A DNA stretch of 64,000 nucleotides, taken from assembly GCF_016405855.1 (NCBI RefSeq), contig NZ_JAEFCA010000009.1, positions 111,715-175,714 of the forward strand, given 5' to 3'. Positions 9,001 through 17,685 of this stretch are shown in pieces. The translations under genes were made by a program, and so were the position numbers. Source of the stretch: Flavobacterium sp. IB48 (GTDB taxonomy: Bacteria; Bacteroidota; Bacteroidia; Flavobacteriales; Flavobacteriaceae). The notes beneath the pieces were generated by a model. It saw nothing but the letters and a program-made list of their open reading frames with translations. It was not told where the DNA came from and searched no databases. Each line of letters starts with the position of its first letter. The stretch's first letter is position 1.

Positions 9001-12000
9001 CATTAGTTCCTCCTGATGGTGACCAAGAATACGTATAAAGTCCAGTTCCTCCAGTTACATTTACTGTTGCAGATCCGTTTGAACCTCCATTACAAGAAAC
9101 ATCCGTTTGAGATATTGATGGAATAAGTGCATCAGGTTGTGTTATAGTGAAACTTTGTGTTTTTTCACAGTAGTTTGCATCAGTAACTGTTACGGTATAA
9201 GTTCCAGCAGAAAGTCCTGTTGCGGTTGCACCGTTTCCTCCAGAAGGAGCCCAAGAATAGGTATAGGCGCCAGTTCCACCATTTACTGTTACTGAGGCAG
9301 ATCCGTTTGTTCCGTCGTGACAGCTAACATTTGTTTGTGATGGAGTTATATTAATTGCTGTAGGTTCAGTAATTGTAAAATTTTTGATAATAGAACATCC
9401 GTTTGAAGAAGTGATGGTCACGGAATAGTTTCCTGCACTAAGATTCACTGCTGTTTCAGTATTAGTGACAGAAGGCGACCAAACATAAGTAAATGGACCC
9501 GGAGCTCCAGATGGAGTTACAGAAGCGCTTCCAGTTGATGAGCCATTGCATAAAACATCGACTTGAGATGTAGTAGCAACAAGGGTGTTAGTTGTTCCAA
9601 TTGTGAAGTTTCGCGTTAAAGTACATCCATTACCATCTGTTACTAAAACGCTGTGTGTTCCTGCAGCTAATCCGGTTGCTATTTGTGTCGTAGCTCCAGA
9701 TGGTGACCATAGATAACTATAAGGAAGAACACCGCCGCTTACATTTACAGACGCTTCTCCACCTGTTGAACAAGTTGCATTTACTTGAGAAGTTGTAGCG
9801 TTTAATGCGTAAGTTGGCTCAGAGATATTGAAGGATTTTGTAATTGTGCAATTATTCTGATCTCTAATTGTACAAGTGTAGGCACCTGCCATTAATCCAG
9901 TAGCGGTCGCCGCTGTTCCTCCCGAAGGAAGCCATTGATAAGTATAGTTACTACCAGTCCCACCAGAAGCAATAACTGTTGCCGTACCTGTTGCAGAGCC
10001 ATTACACAAAACATCTGTTTGTGATTGTGTTGCCGTTAAGGCAAATGGTTGCTCAATATTATAGCTTTGTGTAGCCTGACAGTTATTTGCATCTGTAACT
10101 GTAATCGTGTAAGTACCAGCTGTAAGACCAGTTGCTGTTGCGCCAGTTCCTCCAATAGGAGACCAAGAGTAAGTATATGTTCCGACTCCTCCAGTTACAG
10201 ATGCCGTAGCAGTTCCGTTTGAGCCTCCATTGCAAGAAACATCGGTTTGGCTAGGAGTTATTGATAGAATAGACGGTTGAGATATAGTAAAGTTTCTAGT
10301 TGCTGTACAGGCATTAGCGTCTGTTACTGTTACCGTATAAGTACCAGCAGAAAGACCTGTCGCTGTAGCGGTATTTTGAACAGGAGTTGTATTCCAAGAA
10401 TAAGAATAAGTCCCACTTCCTGTTCCTCCTGATGCTATAACCGTCGCTGTTCCATTACCGCCTCCATAACAAGAAGTATTGTTTATAGTGCCCTCTGCGG
10501 TTGTAAGTGCCGCTGCGGGCTCTGTAAGTATAAATTCTTGGGTAGTTTGGCAATCATTAGCATCAGTAATAGTTACGGTGTAAGTTCCAGCAGCTAGTCC
10601 TGTTGCTGTAGCCTCAGTTCCTCCAGAAGGAGCCCAAGAGTAAGTATAGCCTCCTCCTCCTCCCGCAGCAGTAACAGTTGCAGATCCAGTTGTAGATCCA
10701 TGACATAAAATATTTGTTTGGCCAGATGGTGTTGCAGTTAAAGCCTGTAATGGTTCTGTAATCGTAAATGAGTGGGTCGCTTGGCAATTATTAGCATCAG
10801 TAACGGTTGCGATGTAAGTTCCGGCAGTTAGTCCTGTTGCTGTTGCAGTACTTCCTCCAGTAGGTGACCAAGAGTAAGTATAAGTTCCAATTCCAGTTCC
10901 TCCTGTTGCAGAGACAGTTGCAGTTCCTGTAGCATATCCGTAGCATAAAATATTGGTTTGACCAGCTGAAGTTGCAATTACCTCTGTTGGCTGACCTACT
11001 TCAATATTACTTACTGTTGCGGTGCAGCCATTACCATCTGTAATCGTAACAGCATAAGTACCAGCACTAAGCCCAGTTCTGTCTTCAGTAGATGCGCCAC
11101 CAACCCAGTTGAAAGTATAAGGTGGCTGACCTCCAGTTGGAGTAAGGTTAATGGTTCCATTTGATCCTCCAAAACAAGTAGTATTGGTTGGTAGTGCTGT
11201 ACCTCCAAGCGGAGAACTAGGCTGACTAACTGTAAAAGAAGACAATGTTTTTGAGCATAAATTAGAATCAGTTATTGTAACGGTGTACGTGCCTTCGATA
11301 AGTCCTGTTCGATCTTCAGTAGTCGGCCCATCACTCCAAGAGTAGGTATAAGGACCAACACCACCGCTAGGAGTCAAGTTTATTGCTCCTGTATTTCCTC
11401 CATGGCAGGCAATATGAGTTACAGTTGCGTTCGCAGTAATTAAAGAAGATTGACCTACAGTAATGTTACTAATGTTTACTTGGCATGAATTAGAATCTGT
11501 AATAGTAACAGCATAAGTACCGGCTGTAAGTCCTGTTCTATCTTCTGTTGTAGTTACTCCATCATTCCATAAGAAAGTATAGGGTCCAGTCCCTCCAGTT
11601 GGGGTAAGATTTATGGCTCCAGTATTGCCTCCGTTGCAAGCTATATTGGTTACAACTGTTGATCCGCCAAGTGCTGCTGAAGGTTGGCCTACCACTATGT
11701 TGCTGATAGTCTGACTGCAACCGTTAGAGTCGGTAATAGTAACAGAATAGGTGCCTGCTTGAAGTAACGTTCTATCTTGAGTTGTTATTCCGCCTCCCCA
11801 ATTATAAGTGTATGTTCCACTGCCACCTATAGGTGTAAGATTTATTGCTCCATTGTTTCCTCCGTTGCAAGAAACGTTGGTAATGTCGGTTGTTCCTGAG
11901 ATAGCAGAGTTTTGAGTTATAGTAAAGCTTTTTGATGTTGAAGTTCCTTCACTATCTGTAATTAAAACAGAATAATTGGTTGGAGCTAAATTTACAGCGG

Positions 12001-13234
12001 TAGCTGCGGAACTGCCATTAGACCACAAAAAAGTGTAAGGGAATTTTCCTCCCGAAGGAGTTACTGTTGCCGTTCCGTTATTGATACCATTACAAGCACT
12101 TGTTTGCGATTGTGTAGCAGATAAGGCAGCATTGGTCATAAATGATGCAGTAGCTCCATAAGCAGTTCCAACTGAATTTGTTGCATATGCTCTATAAAAT
12201 ATTGTTGCCAAAGAAGGAAGCCCGCTTGCATTTACGGTAAAAGCGCTTACTCCATCAATTGCCGCTACTTGATTTACTCCCGGACCATTTATTACAGGAT
12301 CTGGAATTAAAGACCAAACAATACCTCTTTGTATGGCGCCACTATCACCTCCATTATCATTTGAACCTCCCAGCGTGGCTGTAATTGCACCATGATTGGT
12401 TACAGTGGTAGTTGTTGTTACTGTTGGTACTGAGGTACAAGTTACATTTGGAGAATAGTTGCTAGGTAAGATTCCCTGAGTTCCAGAAGGAGTAGAAGTT
12501 AGGGTTGTGATTGTCCAATTAGTATAGTTATTGATACTTGCTCTTAAAGCAGTAGAAGTACCAGTTAAAGTACCTGTGTATTTTGCGAAGTATTGACTTG
12601 GCTCAGTAATATTAGGAAATAGCGAAACACAATTTACTCCGTTAGTTAATCCCGGTGGTATGATACTTTCTGCACCACCAAGACCTTGTGTTATGTCGCG
12701 GCTATTCCAATGCGTTGTAGAATCATAATTGAGAGAATTAAAATCGCCATGAATACCTGCTAAAAAAGTAATTGTGGCTGCCGAAATTGTAGGTCTAACT
12801 GTATTATCAGCACTTTGATAAGCTAGCATTTGATCGCCAGCAGATAGGTTAAAACTATAAGTAGCTCCATCTGGATTAATTAGAAAGTCACTTGCTTGGC
12901 CTCCAGTTACAGTAAAGGTATTAGCACTAGTTTCTATAACAGAAATAATTTTTCCGCAAGTCACCCCAAGAGGTATTGTCCATTTGATGTGGGGCTCTCC
13001 ACTACCGATCCAGCGAGATTCAATGGGACCATCTGCCGAGAGACCTTCTTCTGTAAAGTATACAATTTCTCCAGCAGGTAGATTTTTTAGGGCTATAAAG
13101 CTAAACCCATCTTGGCCTCCAGTATCAAAGCCAATAAAAGCGATATCGCCTGGCCCTAAAGTCTGTCCTTTTATATTTTGATGTAAACCAAAGACGCAAA
13201 AGAACGTAAAAAATAAGAGTAATTTTTTTTTCAT
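6029..13234 (-). CDS. Giant SprB-repeat surface adhesin with T9SS sorting domain
   Basis: About 2401 residues from the ATG at 13234, which starts a standard signal peptide (MKKKLLLFFTFFCVFG); the ATG at 13258 overlaps the upstream gene. Order of parts: N-terminal globular domain (about 25-250, starting LGPGDIAFIGFDTGGQDG), an Fn3-like domain (about 255-365), 21 SprB-type repeats of 74-80 residues (about 366-1978; hallmarks VSCNGG-NG, GTYTYSWSPSGG, GLTAGTYTVTVTDANGC), a second Fn3-like domain, an MBG-like domain (TKVYGTTDPVFNYT), an Ig-like segment (WQWYKNGTAV), and a type A T9SS C-terminal sorting domain (KIYPNPVKPG, VVIYDITGKLVQT). T9SS secretes it and the tail is normally removed on surface attachment. 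SprB relatives act as gliding adhesins or bind polysaccharide. It overlaps neither chosen neighbour start and is co-oriented with both. Confidence 0.93.
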   Translation of the reverse strand: MKKKLLLFFTFFCVFGLHQNIKGQTLGPGDIAFIGFDTGGQDGFSFIALKNLPAGEIVYFTEEGLSADGPIESRWIGSGEPHIKWTIPLGVTCGKIISVIETSANTFTVTGGQASDFLINPDGATYSFNLSAGDQMLAYQSADNTVRPTISAATITFLAGIHGDFNSLNYDSTTHWNSRDITQGLGGAESIIPPGLTNGVNCVSLFPNITEPSQYFAKYTGTLTGTSTALRASINNYTNWTITTLTSTPSGTQGILPSNYSPNVTCTSVPTVTTTTTVTNHGAITATLGGSNDNGGDSGAIQRGIVWSLIPDPVINGPGVNQVAAIDGVSAFTVNASGLPSLATIFYRAYATNSVGTAYGATASFMTNAALSATQSQTSACNGINNGTATVTPSGGKFPYTFLWSNGSSAATAVNLAPTNYSVLITDSEGTSTSKSFTITQNSAISGTTDITNVSCNGGNNGAINLTPIGGSGTYTYNWGGGITTQDRTLLQAGTYSVTITDSNGCSQTISNIVVGQPSAALGGSTVVTNIACNGGNTGAINLTPTGGTGPYTFLWNDGVTTTEDRTGLTAGTYAVTITDSNSCQVNISNITVGQSSLITANATVTHIACHGGNTGAINLTPSGGVGPYTYSWSDGPTTEDRTGLIEGTYTVTITDSNLCSKTLSSFTVSQPSSPLGGTALPTNTTCFGGSNGTINLTPTGGQPPYTFNWVGGASTEDRTGLSAGTYAVTITDGNGCTATVSNIEVGQPTEVIATSAGQTNILCYGYATGTATVSATGGTGIGTYTYSWSPTGGSTATATGLTAGTYIATVTDANNCQATHSFTITEPLQALTATPSGQTNILCHGSTTGSATVTAAGGGGGYTYSWAPSGGTEATATGLAAGTYTVTITDANDCQTTQEFILTEPAAALTTAEGTINNTSCYGGGNGTATVIASGGTGSGTYSYSWNTTPVQNTATATGLSAGTYTVTVTDANACTATRNFTISQPSILSITPSQTDVSCNGGSNGTATASVTGGVGTYTYSWSPIGGTGATATGLTAGTYTITVTDANNCQATQSYNIEQPFALTATQSQTDVLCNGSATGTATVIASGGTGSNYTYQWLPSGGTAATATGLMAGAYTCTIRDQNNCTITKSFNISEPTYALNATTSQVNATCSTGGEASVNVSGGVLPYSYLWSPSGATTQIATGLAAGTHSVLVTDGNGCTLTRNFTIGTTNTLVATTSQVDVLCNGSSTGSASVTPSGAPGPFTYVWSPSVTNTETAVNLSAGNYSVTITSSNGCSIIKNFTITEPTAINITPSQTNVSCHDGTNGSASVTVNGGTGAYTYSWAPSGGNGATATGLSAGTYTVTVTDANYCEKTQSFTITQPDALIPSISQTDVSCNGGSNGSATVNVTGGTGLYTYSWSPSGGTNATASGLSAGTYTVTITDANLCEATATVTINEPSILSATIAKTDVLCNQANNGTATVTPTGGTGTYTYSWSPSGGTAATATGLSPNTYSVTVTDANGCFVTQSVIISEPSVLSASDSHTNVSCNGGNNGTASVVATGGTGNYSYLWAPSGGTAATATGLTAGTYTVTVTDENSCSTTNTITITEPDALTLTPNAVAVSCHNGSDGSATVSVTGGTGVYSYAWSPSGGNAATATGLAAGTYTVTVTDANSCSATAMVTINEPPALTATIAKTDVLCNQANNGTATVTPSGGTGTYTYSWSPSGGTAASATGLSPNTYSVTVTDANGCFVTESVIISEPSVLSASDSHTNVSCNQGNNGTASVVATGGTGNYSYLWAPSGGTAATATGLTAGTYTVTVTDGNSCSTTNTITITEPDALTLTSNAAPVSCHNGSDGSATVSVTGGTGAYSYAWSPSGGNAATATGLTAGTYTVTVTDENSCSATNIITITEPDALTLTANAVAVSCHNGNNGSATVSVTGGTGTYSYAWSPSGGNASTATNLVAGTYMVTVTDANSCSVSLSIDITQPDNPVNLNTATITGITQTGASLSGTASSDGLDTDKGECLTEVGFVYAQHASPTTADTKINVTAALGTFTSSLSGLRGNRTYYVRTYAVNSNGFVNYGNEVSFTTEKYTLTITAAAGHTKVYGTTDPVFNYTALGFANGDTNSILTGLLSRDTGENVGKYNIKLGSISAGADYIIDFTGAEFEITKADQTITWNQTLDFGCLDSDNVTLTATADSGLPISYTIANTALGTISGSTLNITGSGNSTITATQNGDQNHNEATAVVKPIEISQSGLVVQQWANVLFFDNKSNNFVAWQWYKNGTAVSGATRQYYSEVLPLNGTYYVIAKDKNGNSIKSCPIETTGTIFTKKIKIYPNPVKPGAQFTLECDFSDSQLSGSEVVIYDITGKLVQTISNVKAKNEITAPSQVALYIVVLKLADGQLKTINLLVK
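7300..12135 (-). repeat. Array of 21 in-gene SprB-type repeats (~228 bp period)
   Basis: I counted 21 consecutive units in the translated adhesin, each with one N-terminal Cys (SCNGG position) and usually a second Cys after the TDANxC motif. Units nearest the C-terminus are the most alike, and units near the N-terminus most diverged, consistent with ongoing expansion at one end. Confidence 0.9.
7560..8930 (-). repeat. Recent 684-bp tandem duplication of a three-unit block
   Basis: Units 15-17 and 18-20 of the adhesin match in order (openings ATIAKTDVLCNQ, ASDSHTNVSCN, LT-N-VSCHNGSDG). Matching nucleotide stretches are offset by exactly 684 bp, for example 7921 and 8605, with only scattered substitutions. 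The boundaries given are approximate. Confidence 0.88.
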
Positions 13235-13248
13235 AACATACAATTTAG

Positions 13249-14379
13249 TTAATGACATAGATAAGCATTGTCCCAGCCTCCTATATGGTCAGGTTTTGTT
13301 AGTGAGGCAAAAGCTCTAATAAAACCGCCATCGTTTAATAACGTTTCAATTTTTCTAAAGCTTATAGAATTAAAAGAATCCAAATTTAATTGGTATATAT
13401 AGTGATTGAATAGTGTTCTATTGGTAGTGGTATCAAATCGGATATTACCTCTTGGGCCATCAATATCTAATTTGTACATTTCTTCAATTAAAGAGTTTGT
13501 TTTTAAACTGTCAGCATTTAAAAGTATATTCTTTAATATTAATCCATTTTCGTATCCTAAAACTGAAAAGAAAGAAGGAATCTCTTTATAAACCTCTTTA
13601 TAAAGTGAAGTGAAATTGGTTGAAGTAGTATCATTTTGCATCCAGCTGCTCACTACATAAAGCTCAGAAGGATTATTTTTATACTCCTCCAAAATTTTAT
13701 CGTTAATAAAAAAAGGAGTTACATAAAAAGGATACTTTTGAGTAAGTTTATTTTGTTTCAGAAAAGCAGCATTCTCTTCAGCATATAAACCACTATAAAA
13801 CGCAAAAACAGCATTGGGTTGCTGTGTATTTATAGTGTGATCCATATGTAATGCTTCATTTTCTCTTGGCATAAAAGGAGTAATGTAATGTCCTGTAAAT
13901 TGATTTTTTTCTTTAAATGCATATTCTAATGCAGAAAGCAAGCCATATCCTGAATCATAAAATGAAGTAGAAGAGGCGATTTGATATTTTTTAGCGATAA
14001 AGTATTGGCCTAAATAATAGCAAGAATCTGTTAGTCCTAATGAATTTATAAATATACCTTCATATGCAGATGCTTGATAAGGAGTTGCTGCTCCTAAATC
14101 TGCTGCCAAAAATAAGATGTTATTATTAGAAGCATAATTATAAACTTCAGACATGTTGCAATGTCCCATAAAACCAATTATAATTGATACATCTTCTTGA
14201 AAGTTAAGTTTCTGAATTTTATCAATTATTAGTTTTTCATCAGCACCAACACCAATACTTTCTACAAAAAATTTTACATTTAAATTATTGAGTTTTAAAC
14301 CTCTTATAAAATCTTTATCTAATGAAGGATACTGTTGCGACTTTGGAATTAAAATGCCTATTTTAATGTCGTTATCCAT
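13249..14379 (-). CDS. Type I periplasmic-binding-protein-like protein without signal peptide
   Basis: A 376-residue protein with the fold signature of branched-chain amino-acid/receptor ligand-binding proteins: KIGILIPKSQQYPSLDKDFIRG at the start, an IIGFMGH strand turn, FYDSGYGLLSALEYAF, FAFYSG, and a late GPRGNIRFD segment typical of this family. These proteins normally carry a signal peptide or lipobox. Here the frame is closed upstream (in-frame stop at 14389-14391) and the protein starts directly with MDNDIKIGILIP, so it is predicted cytoplasmic or exported by a non-Sec route. No ABC transporter genes lie nearby. Its end overlaps the longer possible start of the adhesin. The start is only 10 nt after a terminator-like hairpin. 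Confidence 0.75.
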   Translation of the reverse strand: MDNDIKIGILIPKSQQYPSLDKDFIRGLKLNNLNVKFFVESIGVGADEKLIIDKIQKLNFQEDVSIIIGFMGHCNMSEVYNYASNNNILFLAADLGAATPYQASAYEGIFINSLGLTDSCYYLGQYFIAKKYQIASSTSFYDSGYGLLSALEYAFKEKNQFTGHYITPFMPRENEALHMDHTINTQQPNAVFAFYSGLYAEENAAFLKQNKLTQKYPFYVTPFFINDKILEEYKNNPSELYVVSSWMQNDTTSTNFTSLYKEVYKEIPSFFSVLGYENGLILKNILLNADSLKTNSLIEEMYKLDIDGPRGNIRFDTTTNRTLFNHYIYQLNLDSFNSISFRKIETLLNDGGFIRAFASLTKPDHIGGWDNAYLCH

Positions 14380-14388
14380 AAAATGAGA

Positions 14389-14422
14389 TTAAAAAAATAG
14401 AGGCATTTTTTGCCTCTATTTT
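14389..14422 (-). terminator. Terminator or attenuator between collar gene and binding-protein gene
   Basis: Perfect 12-bp stem (arms 14411-14422 and 14394-14405, core AGAGGCA/TGCCTCT), five-base loop, then a T run on the minus strand, seven bases after the collar-gene stop. The next gene starts 10 nt later on the same strand, so its expression needs read-through or a promoter further upstream. Confidence 0.85.
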
Positions 14423-14428
14423 GAATTA

Positions 14429-15022
14429 TTAGTTTCTAGATGGAAAAAGCCCAGATAATGCAATACACATATTGACAGCAAGATATGGACTGTGTAAATC
14501 AAAAGGTTGAGTGCCTCCAATTACTCCTGTATTACCTCCAATTGCTACAGATGCAGTAATGCCACCAATTGCGTCTGTTCCGCTTCCTCCTGGTTCACTG
14601 TAGATATTTGGTGTTGAACCACCTGAGGAAAAAGAGTTATTTCCAGCATCAGTTATATTTGTAATTGTTCCTCCAACTACAGAATTTGCAGTTAAGGTTA
14701 CTGCTGCTGTAGCAGTACCTGCAAGTGGATGTGAGTGAGCAGGCATATTATTTACTAACAAAGTCATTGTTTCGCTACCTGCTTTTTGTCCTATTACAAA
14801 ATTGCTTAAACCTGGTCCTTGACCAAAATGAATAGGAGCTCTTCCTCTTAAATCAGGTAAACCAAATGTGGTGATGCCATCGCCGCCATAAATTGTTCCA
14901 AGCAATGAAAATAAAGCTGAATTCTGAGTGATTGCTACCAGCTGGCCATTACAGGCAGCCCAGCCTCTAGGTGGGTAATTGAATCCGAAACTCAAAATTG
15001 TTCCGAGGTAAACTTCCATCAT
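14429..15022 (-). CDS. Phage tail collar domain protein (microcystin-dependent-protein family)
   Basis: A 197-residue protein with an N-terminal tail collar domain (about residues 5-65: PPRGWAACNGQL, ALFSLLGTIYGGDGITTF, LPDLRGRAPIHFGQGPG), a Thr/Gly/Ala-rich middle, and the family C-terminus HSPYLAVNMCIALSGLFPSRN. The NNMPAHSHPL segment is also typical. Members are found outside phages in many bacteria; their function is poorly known. There is no signal peptide and no other phage gene nearby, so this is a domesticated or independent family member. It is the first gene of the minus-strand cluster that includes the adhesin. Two adjacent ATGs exist; either could be used. Confidence 0.88.
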   Translation of the reverse strand: MMEVYLGTILSFGFNYPPRGWAACNGQLVAITQNSALFSLLGTIYGGDGITTFGLPDLRGRAPIHFGQGPGLSNFVIGQKAGSETMTLLVNNMPAHSHPLAGTATAAVTLTANSVVGGTITNITDAGNNSFSSGGSTPNIYSEPGGSGTDAIGGITASVAIGGNTGVIGGTQPFDLHSPYLAVNMCIALSGLFPSRN

Positions 15023-15193
15023 AATTTTTTAGATTTAATAGTTAATTTTAGTTTTTCGTAGTATTTTACTACAATGCTAAATTACTTTATAACAAAATCA
15101 TGGATGCACGGGTTTATACGTGTTTTTAAGTAAAGTCTTATATTTTAACACATTACTATAAAAATATAGCAATATTTAAAATATTGTCTTAAT

Positions 15194-15226
15194 AAAAAAG
15201 GCGGTAAAATTAATTACCGCCTTTTC
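15194..15226 (-). terminator. Terminator of the MscS-family gene
   Basis: Twelve-bp stem AAAAGGCGGTAA/TTACCGCCTTTT with six-base loop, about 11 nt past the stop at 15236, with a T run on the minus strand. Confidence 0.85.
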
Positions 15227-15235
15227 TGTTTTTTA

Positions 15236-17590
15236 TTAACTTGAGAAAGTTAAACCTTTATTTTTGAAGCTGACATAAAGTTCTTGCCTCGCTGAACTTA
15301 TCGTTTCTTCCGTTCTGTAAATACTGCACCAAAACTTGATTAAAAGTTTATACTTTCCATCAGAAATTGAGCTGTAGTATATTTGTGATGGTTTTAAATT
15401 GTTTACTAAAGGAAGATTAGCAAGCGTTTCGGTTACGATTGTATTAATTTCTTCTGGAATTGTTTCTCCATTAATTTCAAAAGTGATTTCGACCAATTTA
15501 AAATTGTCAGTATACGTCCAATTGGTGATATTTTGAGATAATAAGTTACCATTCGGAATAATAATTTCAGCACCATTTGGAGCATTAATCTTAGTAGTAC
15601 GAAGTCCCATCGATTTGATACGGCCAGATTCAGAACTAATTTCTACCACGTCGCCAACTTGAATTGGTTTGTCAAAAATTAAAATAATTCCCGATACAAA
15701 ATTGTTTACCACATTCTGAAGTCCAAGTCCGACACCGACACCTAAAGCACCGAGAAGAATACTCAGCTTATCTAAAGGCATTCCAGAAGCAGCAACAGCA
15801 AGAAGATAACCGCTTATTAGAACAACTAATCGTGTAATAAGCAATTTAGAATGCTGTCTTTTATTAATATTTTCTTCGTTTTCGTCATCAATTTCTCCAA
15901 AGAAATAAGCAACATATTTTTGAAGCAAATGCGCGGCCCAAATAATAATAAAAAATAAAACAACGCTTCCTAAAGTAAACGTAATGCTTCCAATTGTATT
16001 AGGATGGCTTAATAACTTTCCTAATGAACCGCGAAGTGATTCCCAAATATTCAAATTTGAAGCAATTACAATTAGCCACATATAACTAATTACAATGATA
16101 AATGGTTTTTTCAAAGTGTCTGATAAACTTTCATAATCAAACATTTTTTCAATTCCTCTTTTTACTCTAGTCGTATAAATTTGAAGTAAAATAATCTCTA
16201 AAATAATTTTTAAAAGAACACTTAAAGCAACAATTTGAGTAAGTGAAATAAAAGCCGTAATACTTAACATATTAGAAAGAGAAACTCTTCCAAATAAATT
16301 ATATAAAATTGATAAAATATTTAGTCCAATAAAAATGATACTTGCCCATTTAAAAAAGCCTTTTATATAAAGTTCTTCTTTAAGTGTTTTTATTTGAACC
16401 AATCCGTAACGAATCCCTAAAATATTAATCGCTACAAAAGCAAAACGCTGTAATAATCCAATTGTAATAAACAAATCCAAAAAGCAAAGCGCAAAGAATA
16501 ATCCTAAAAGAAAAAGCCAATTTCTCATGGCAACTCCAGACCATTGATTTTTAAAAAGAAAGATTAAAACCCCTAAAAGGAAAAGCTGGATTAATTCTAA
16601 AAATAGTGCGGGAGCGTATAAATTGGTTACTACAGCAATATTTAATGCAATAACTAGAATTGGCAGTAAAACACCTCGGTTTAAATATTTGAAATTTAAA
16701 AGCTGTAGATTCTCGGCATAACCATTTGTGTTTAGATATTTAATATTTCGAGAAATATACCAAAACAAAAGTCCCATAAAGAAACACAGCGTAATAAGTC
16801 CGCCAGCTTTGTAGCCTAAATAATATGCGGATACATTTTCTTCAATTATAATTTTGGCCCCAATATTATGTTTTACTCTTTTCTTTGCAACAGAATCATT
16901 AATCTGCCATAAAGAAGGATATTCTTTATTGAAAATGCTAATTCCAGATTTTTCCAGTTTTCCTTCAACGGCAACTAAAGCATTAGAAACAGAAATTTTT
17001 CGTTGTACTGTAAGTCGTTTTTTATTGTTTAAAGTAGTTTGGTTTTTAGTCATTAAACTATCAGTAGCAACATATCTTTTTCTAAGATCTCCAAATTCTT
17101 TCTTAAATTGTTTACGGCGAATAGTATCCTTTATTAAGGTAATTAAAGTTTTGTCTTTTCGAAGATCAATTACACGTTTTTTGATGTTTTCAAGATCCAG
17201 ATTTTTAGCATTAATTGCCTTATTCTGTTCCTCCAGTTCTTGTTGAATTTCTTGTAGAACAATACGGTACATCTGCTGGTTTCGCACATTAGGATTAGCA
17301 CCTTTCAAACTAGCCAAAATTAAGTCCAGTTTACTTTCTGTACGTTTCATTTCGCCAAAAAGATGACGCGTATCACCTGCAAAATCGATATCATTATAAG
17401 CAGATTCTAATACTTCTCCGGCTTTTTCAATTGCCATTAAGTAATCGCTATCTGTAGCCGTAGTGTCGTTAAATAATCTTCCGCGGCTTTCTTTTTTAAC
17501 TGTTTTCTGTTGTTGTGCGTAGTTAAATTGAGAGAATAAAAGAAGTAAAAATAGAGAGAGAAAATAAAAAGTCTTTTTGTGAATAATCAT
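15236..17590 (-). CDS. Large MscS-family mechanosensitive channel
   Basis: A 784-residue protein with an N-terminal signal peptide (cleavage near NYAQQ), a charged helical periplasmic region (about 30-255), a series of transmembrane helices (about 260-590), the Gly-rich pore helix GALGVGVGLGLQNVVNNF (about 612-632), and the cytosolic MscS beta domain (QVGDVVEISSESGRIKSMGLRTT, then IIIPNGNL). The layout resembles the MscK/MscM class rather than the 280-residue MscS. It releases ions and solutes during hypo-osmotic shock. It stands alone between its own terminator and a 95-bp upstream gap. Confidence 0.9.
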   Translation of the reverse strand: MIIHKKTFYFLSLFLLLLFSQFNYAQQQKTVKKESRGRLFNDTTATDSDYLMAIEKAGEVLESAYNDIDFAGDTRHLFGEMKRTESKLDLILASLKGANPNVRNQQMYRIVLQEIQQELEEQNKAINAKNLDLENIKKRVIDLRKDKTLITLIKDTIRRKQFKKEFGDLRKRYVATDSLMTKNQTTLNNKKRLTVQRKISVSNALVAVEGKLEKSGISIFNKEYPSLWQINDSVAKKRVKHNIGAKIIIEENVSAYYLGYKAGGLITLCFFMGLLFWYISRNIKYLNTNGYAENLQLLNFKYLNRGVLLPILVIALNIAVVTNLYAPALFLELIQLFLLGVLIFLFKNQWSGVAMRNWLFLLGLFFALCFLDLFITIGLLQRFAFVAINILGIRYGLVQIKTLKEELYIKGFFKWASIIFIGLNILSILYNLFGRVSLSNMLSITAFISLTQIVALSVLLKIILEIILLQIYTTRVKRGIEKMFDYESLSDTLKKPFIIVISYMWLIVIASNLNIWESLRGSLGKLLSHPNTIGSITFTLGSVVLFFIIIWAAHLLQKYVAYFFGEIDDENEENINKRQHSKLLITRLVVLISGYLLAVAASGMPLDKLSILLGALGVGVGLGLQNVVNNFVSGIILIFDKPIQVGDVVEISSESGRIKSMGLRTTKINAPNGAEIIIPNGNLLSQNITNWTYTDNFKLVEITFEINGETIPEEINTIVTETLANLPLVNNLKPSQIYYSSISDGKYKLLIKFWCSIYRTEETISSARQELYVSFKNKGLTFSS

Positions 17591-17685
17591 AATTTAAGGG
17601 CTTGTTAATTGAGCCCAAATTTAATTTTTTTTGAATGACTTTGCAGTTAAGAAAATTTAAATTTAAAAAATTAAATATGAAGGTT

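Noticed and set aside
11011..11208. 65-residue open frame on the minus strand inside the adhesin gene
   Set aside because: It is an alternate-frame shadow of the SprB repeats, with Leu/Gln-rich nonsense translation.
7300..12135. Regular spacing suggesting a CRISPR-like array
   Set aside because: The period is about 228 bp, the units are coding and diverged, and there are no short identical repeats with unique spacers or cas genes.
14429..15022. Prophage remnant suggested by the tail collar domain
   Set aside because: No other phage gene, integrase or attachment site is nearby, and this collar family is common outside phages.
16854..17246. 130-residue plus-strand open frame opposite the MscS gene
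   Set aside because: Antisense shadow of the long helical region of the channel; Ser/Phe/Leu-rich nonsense.
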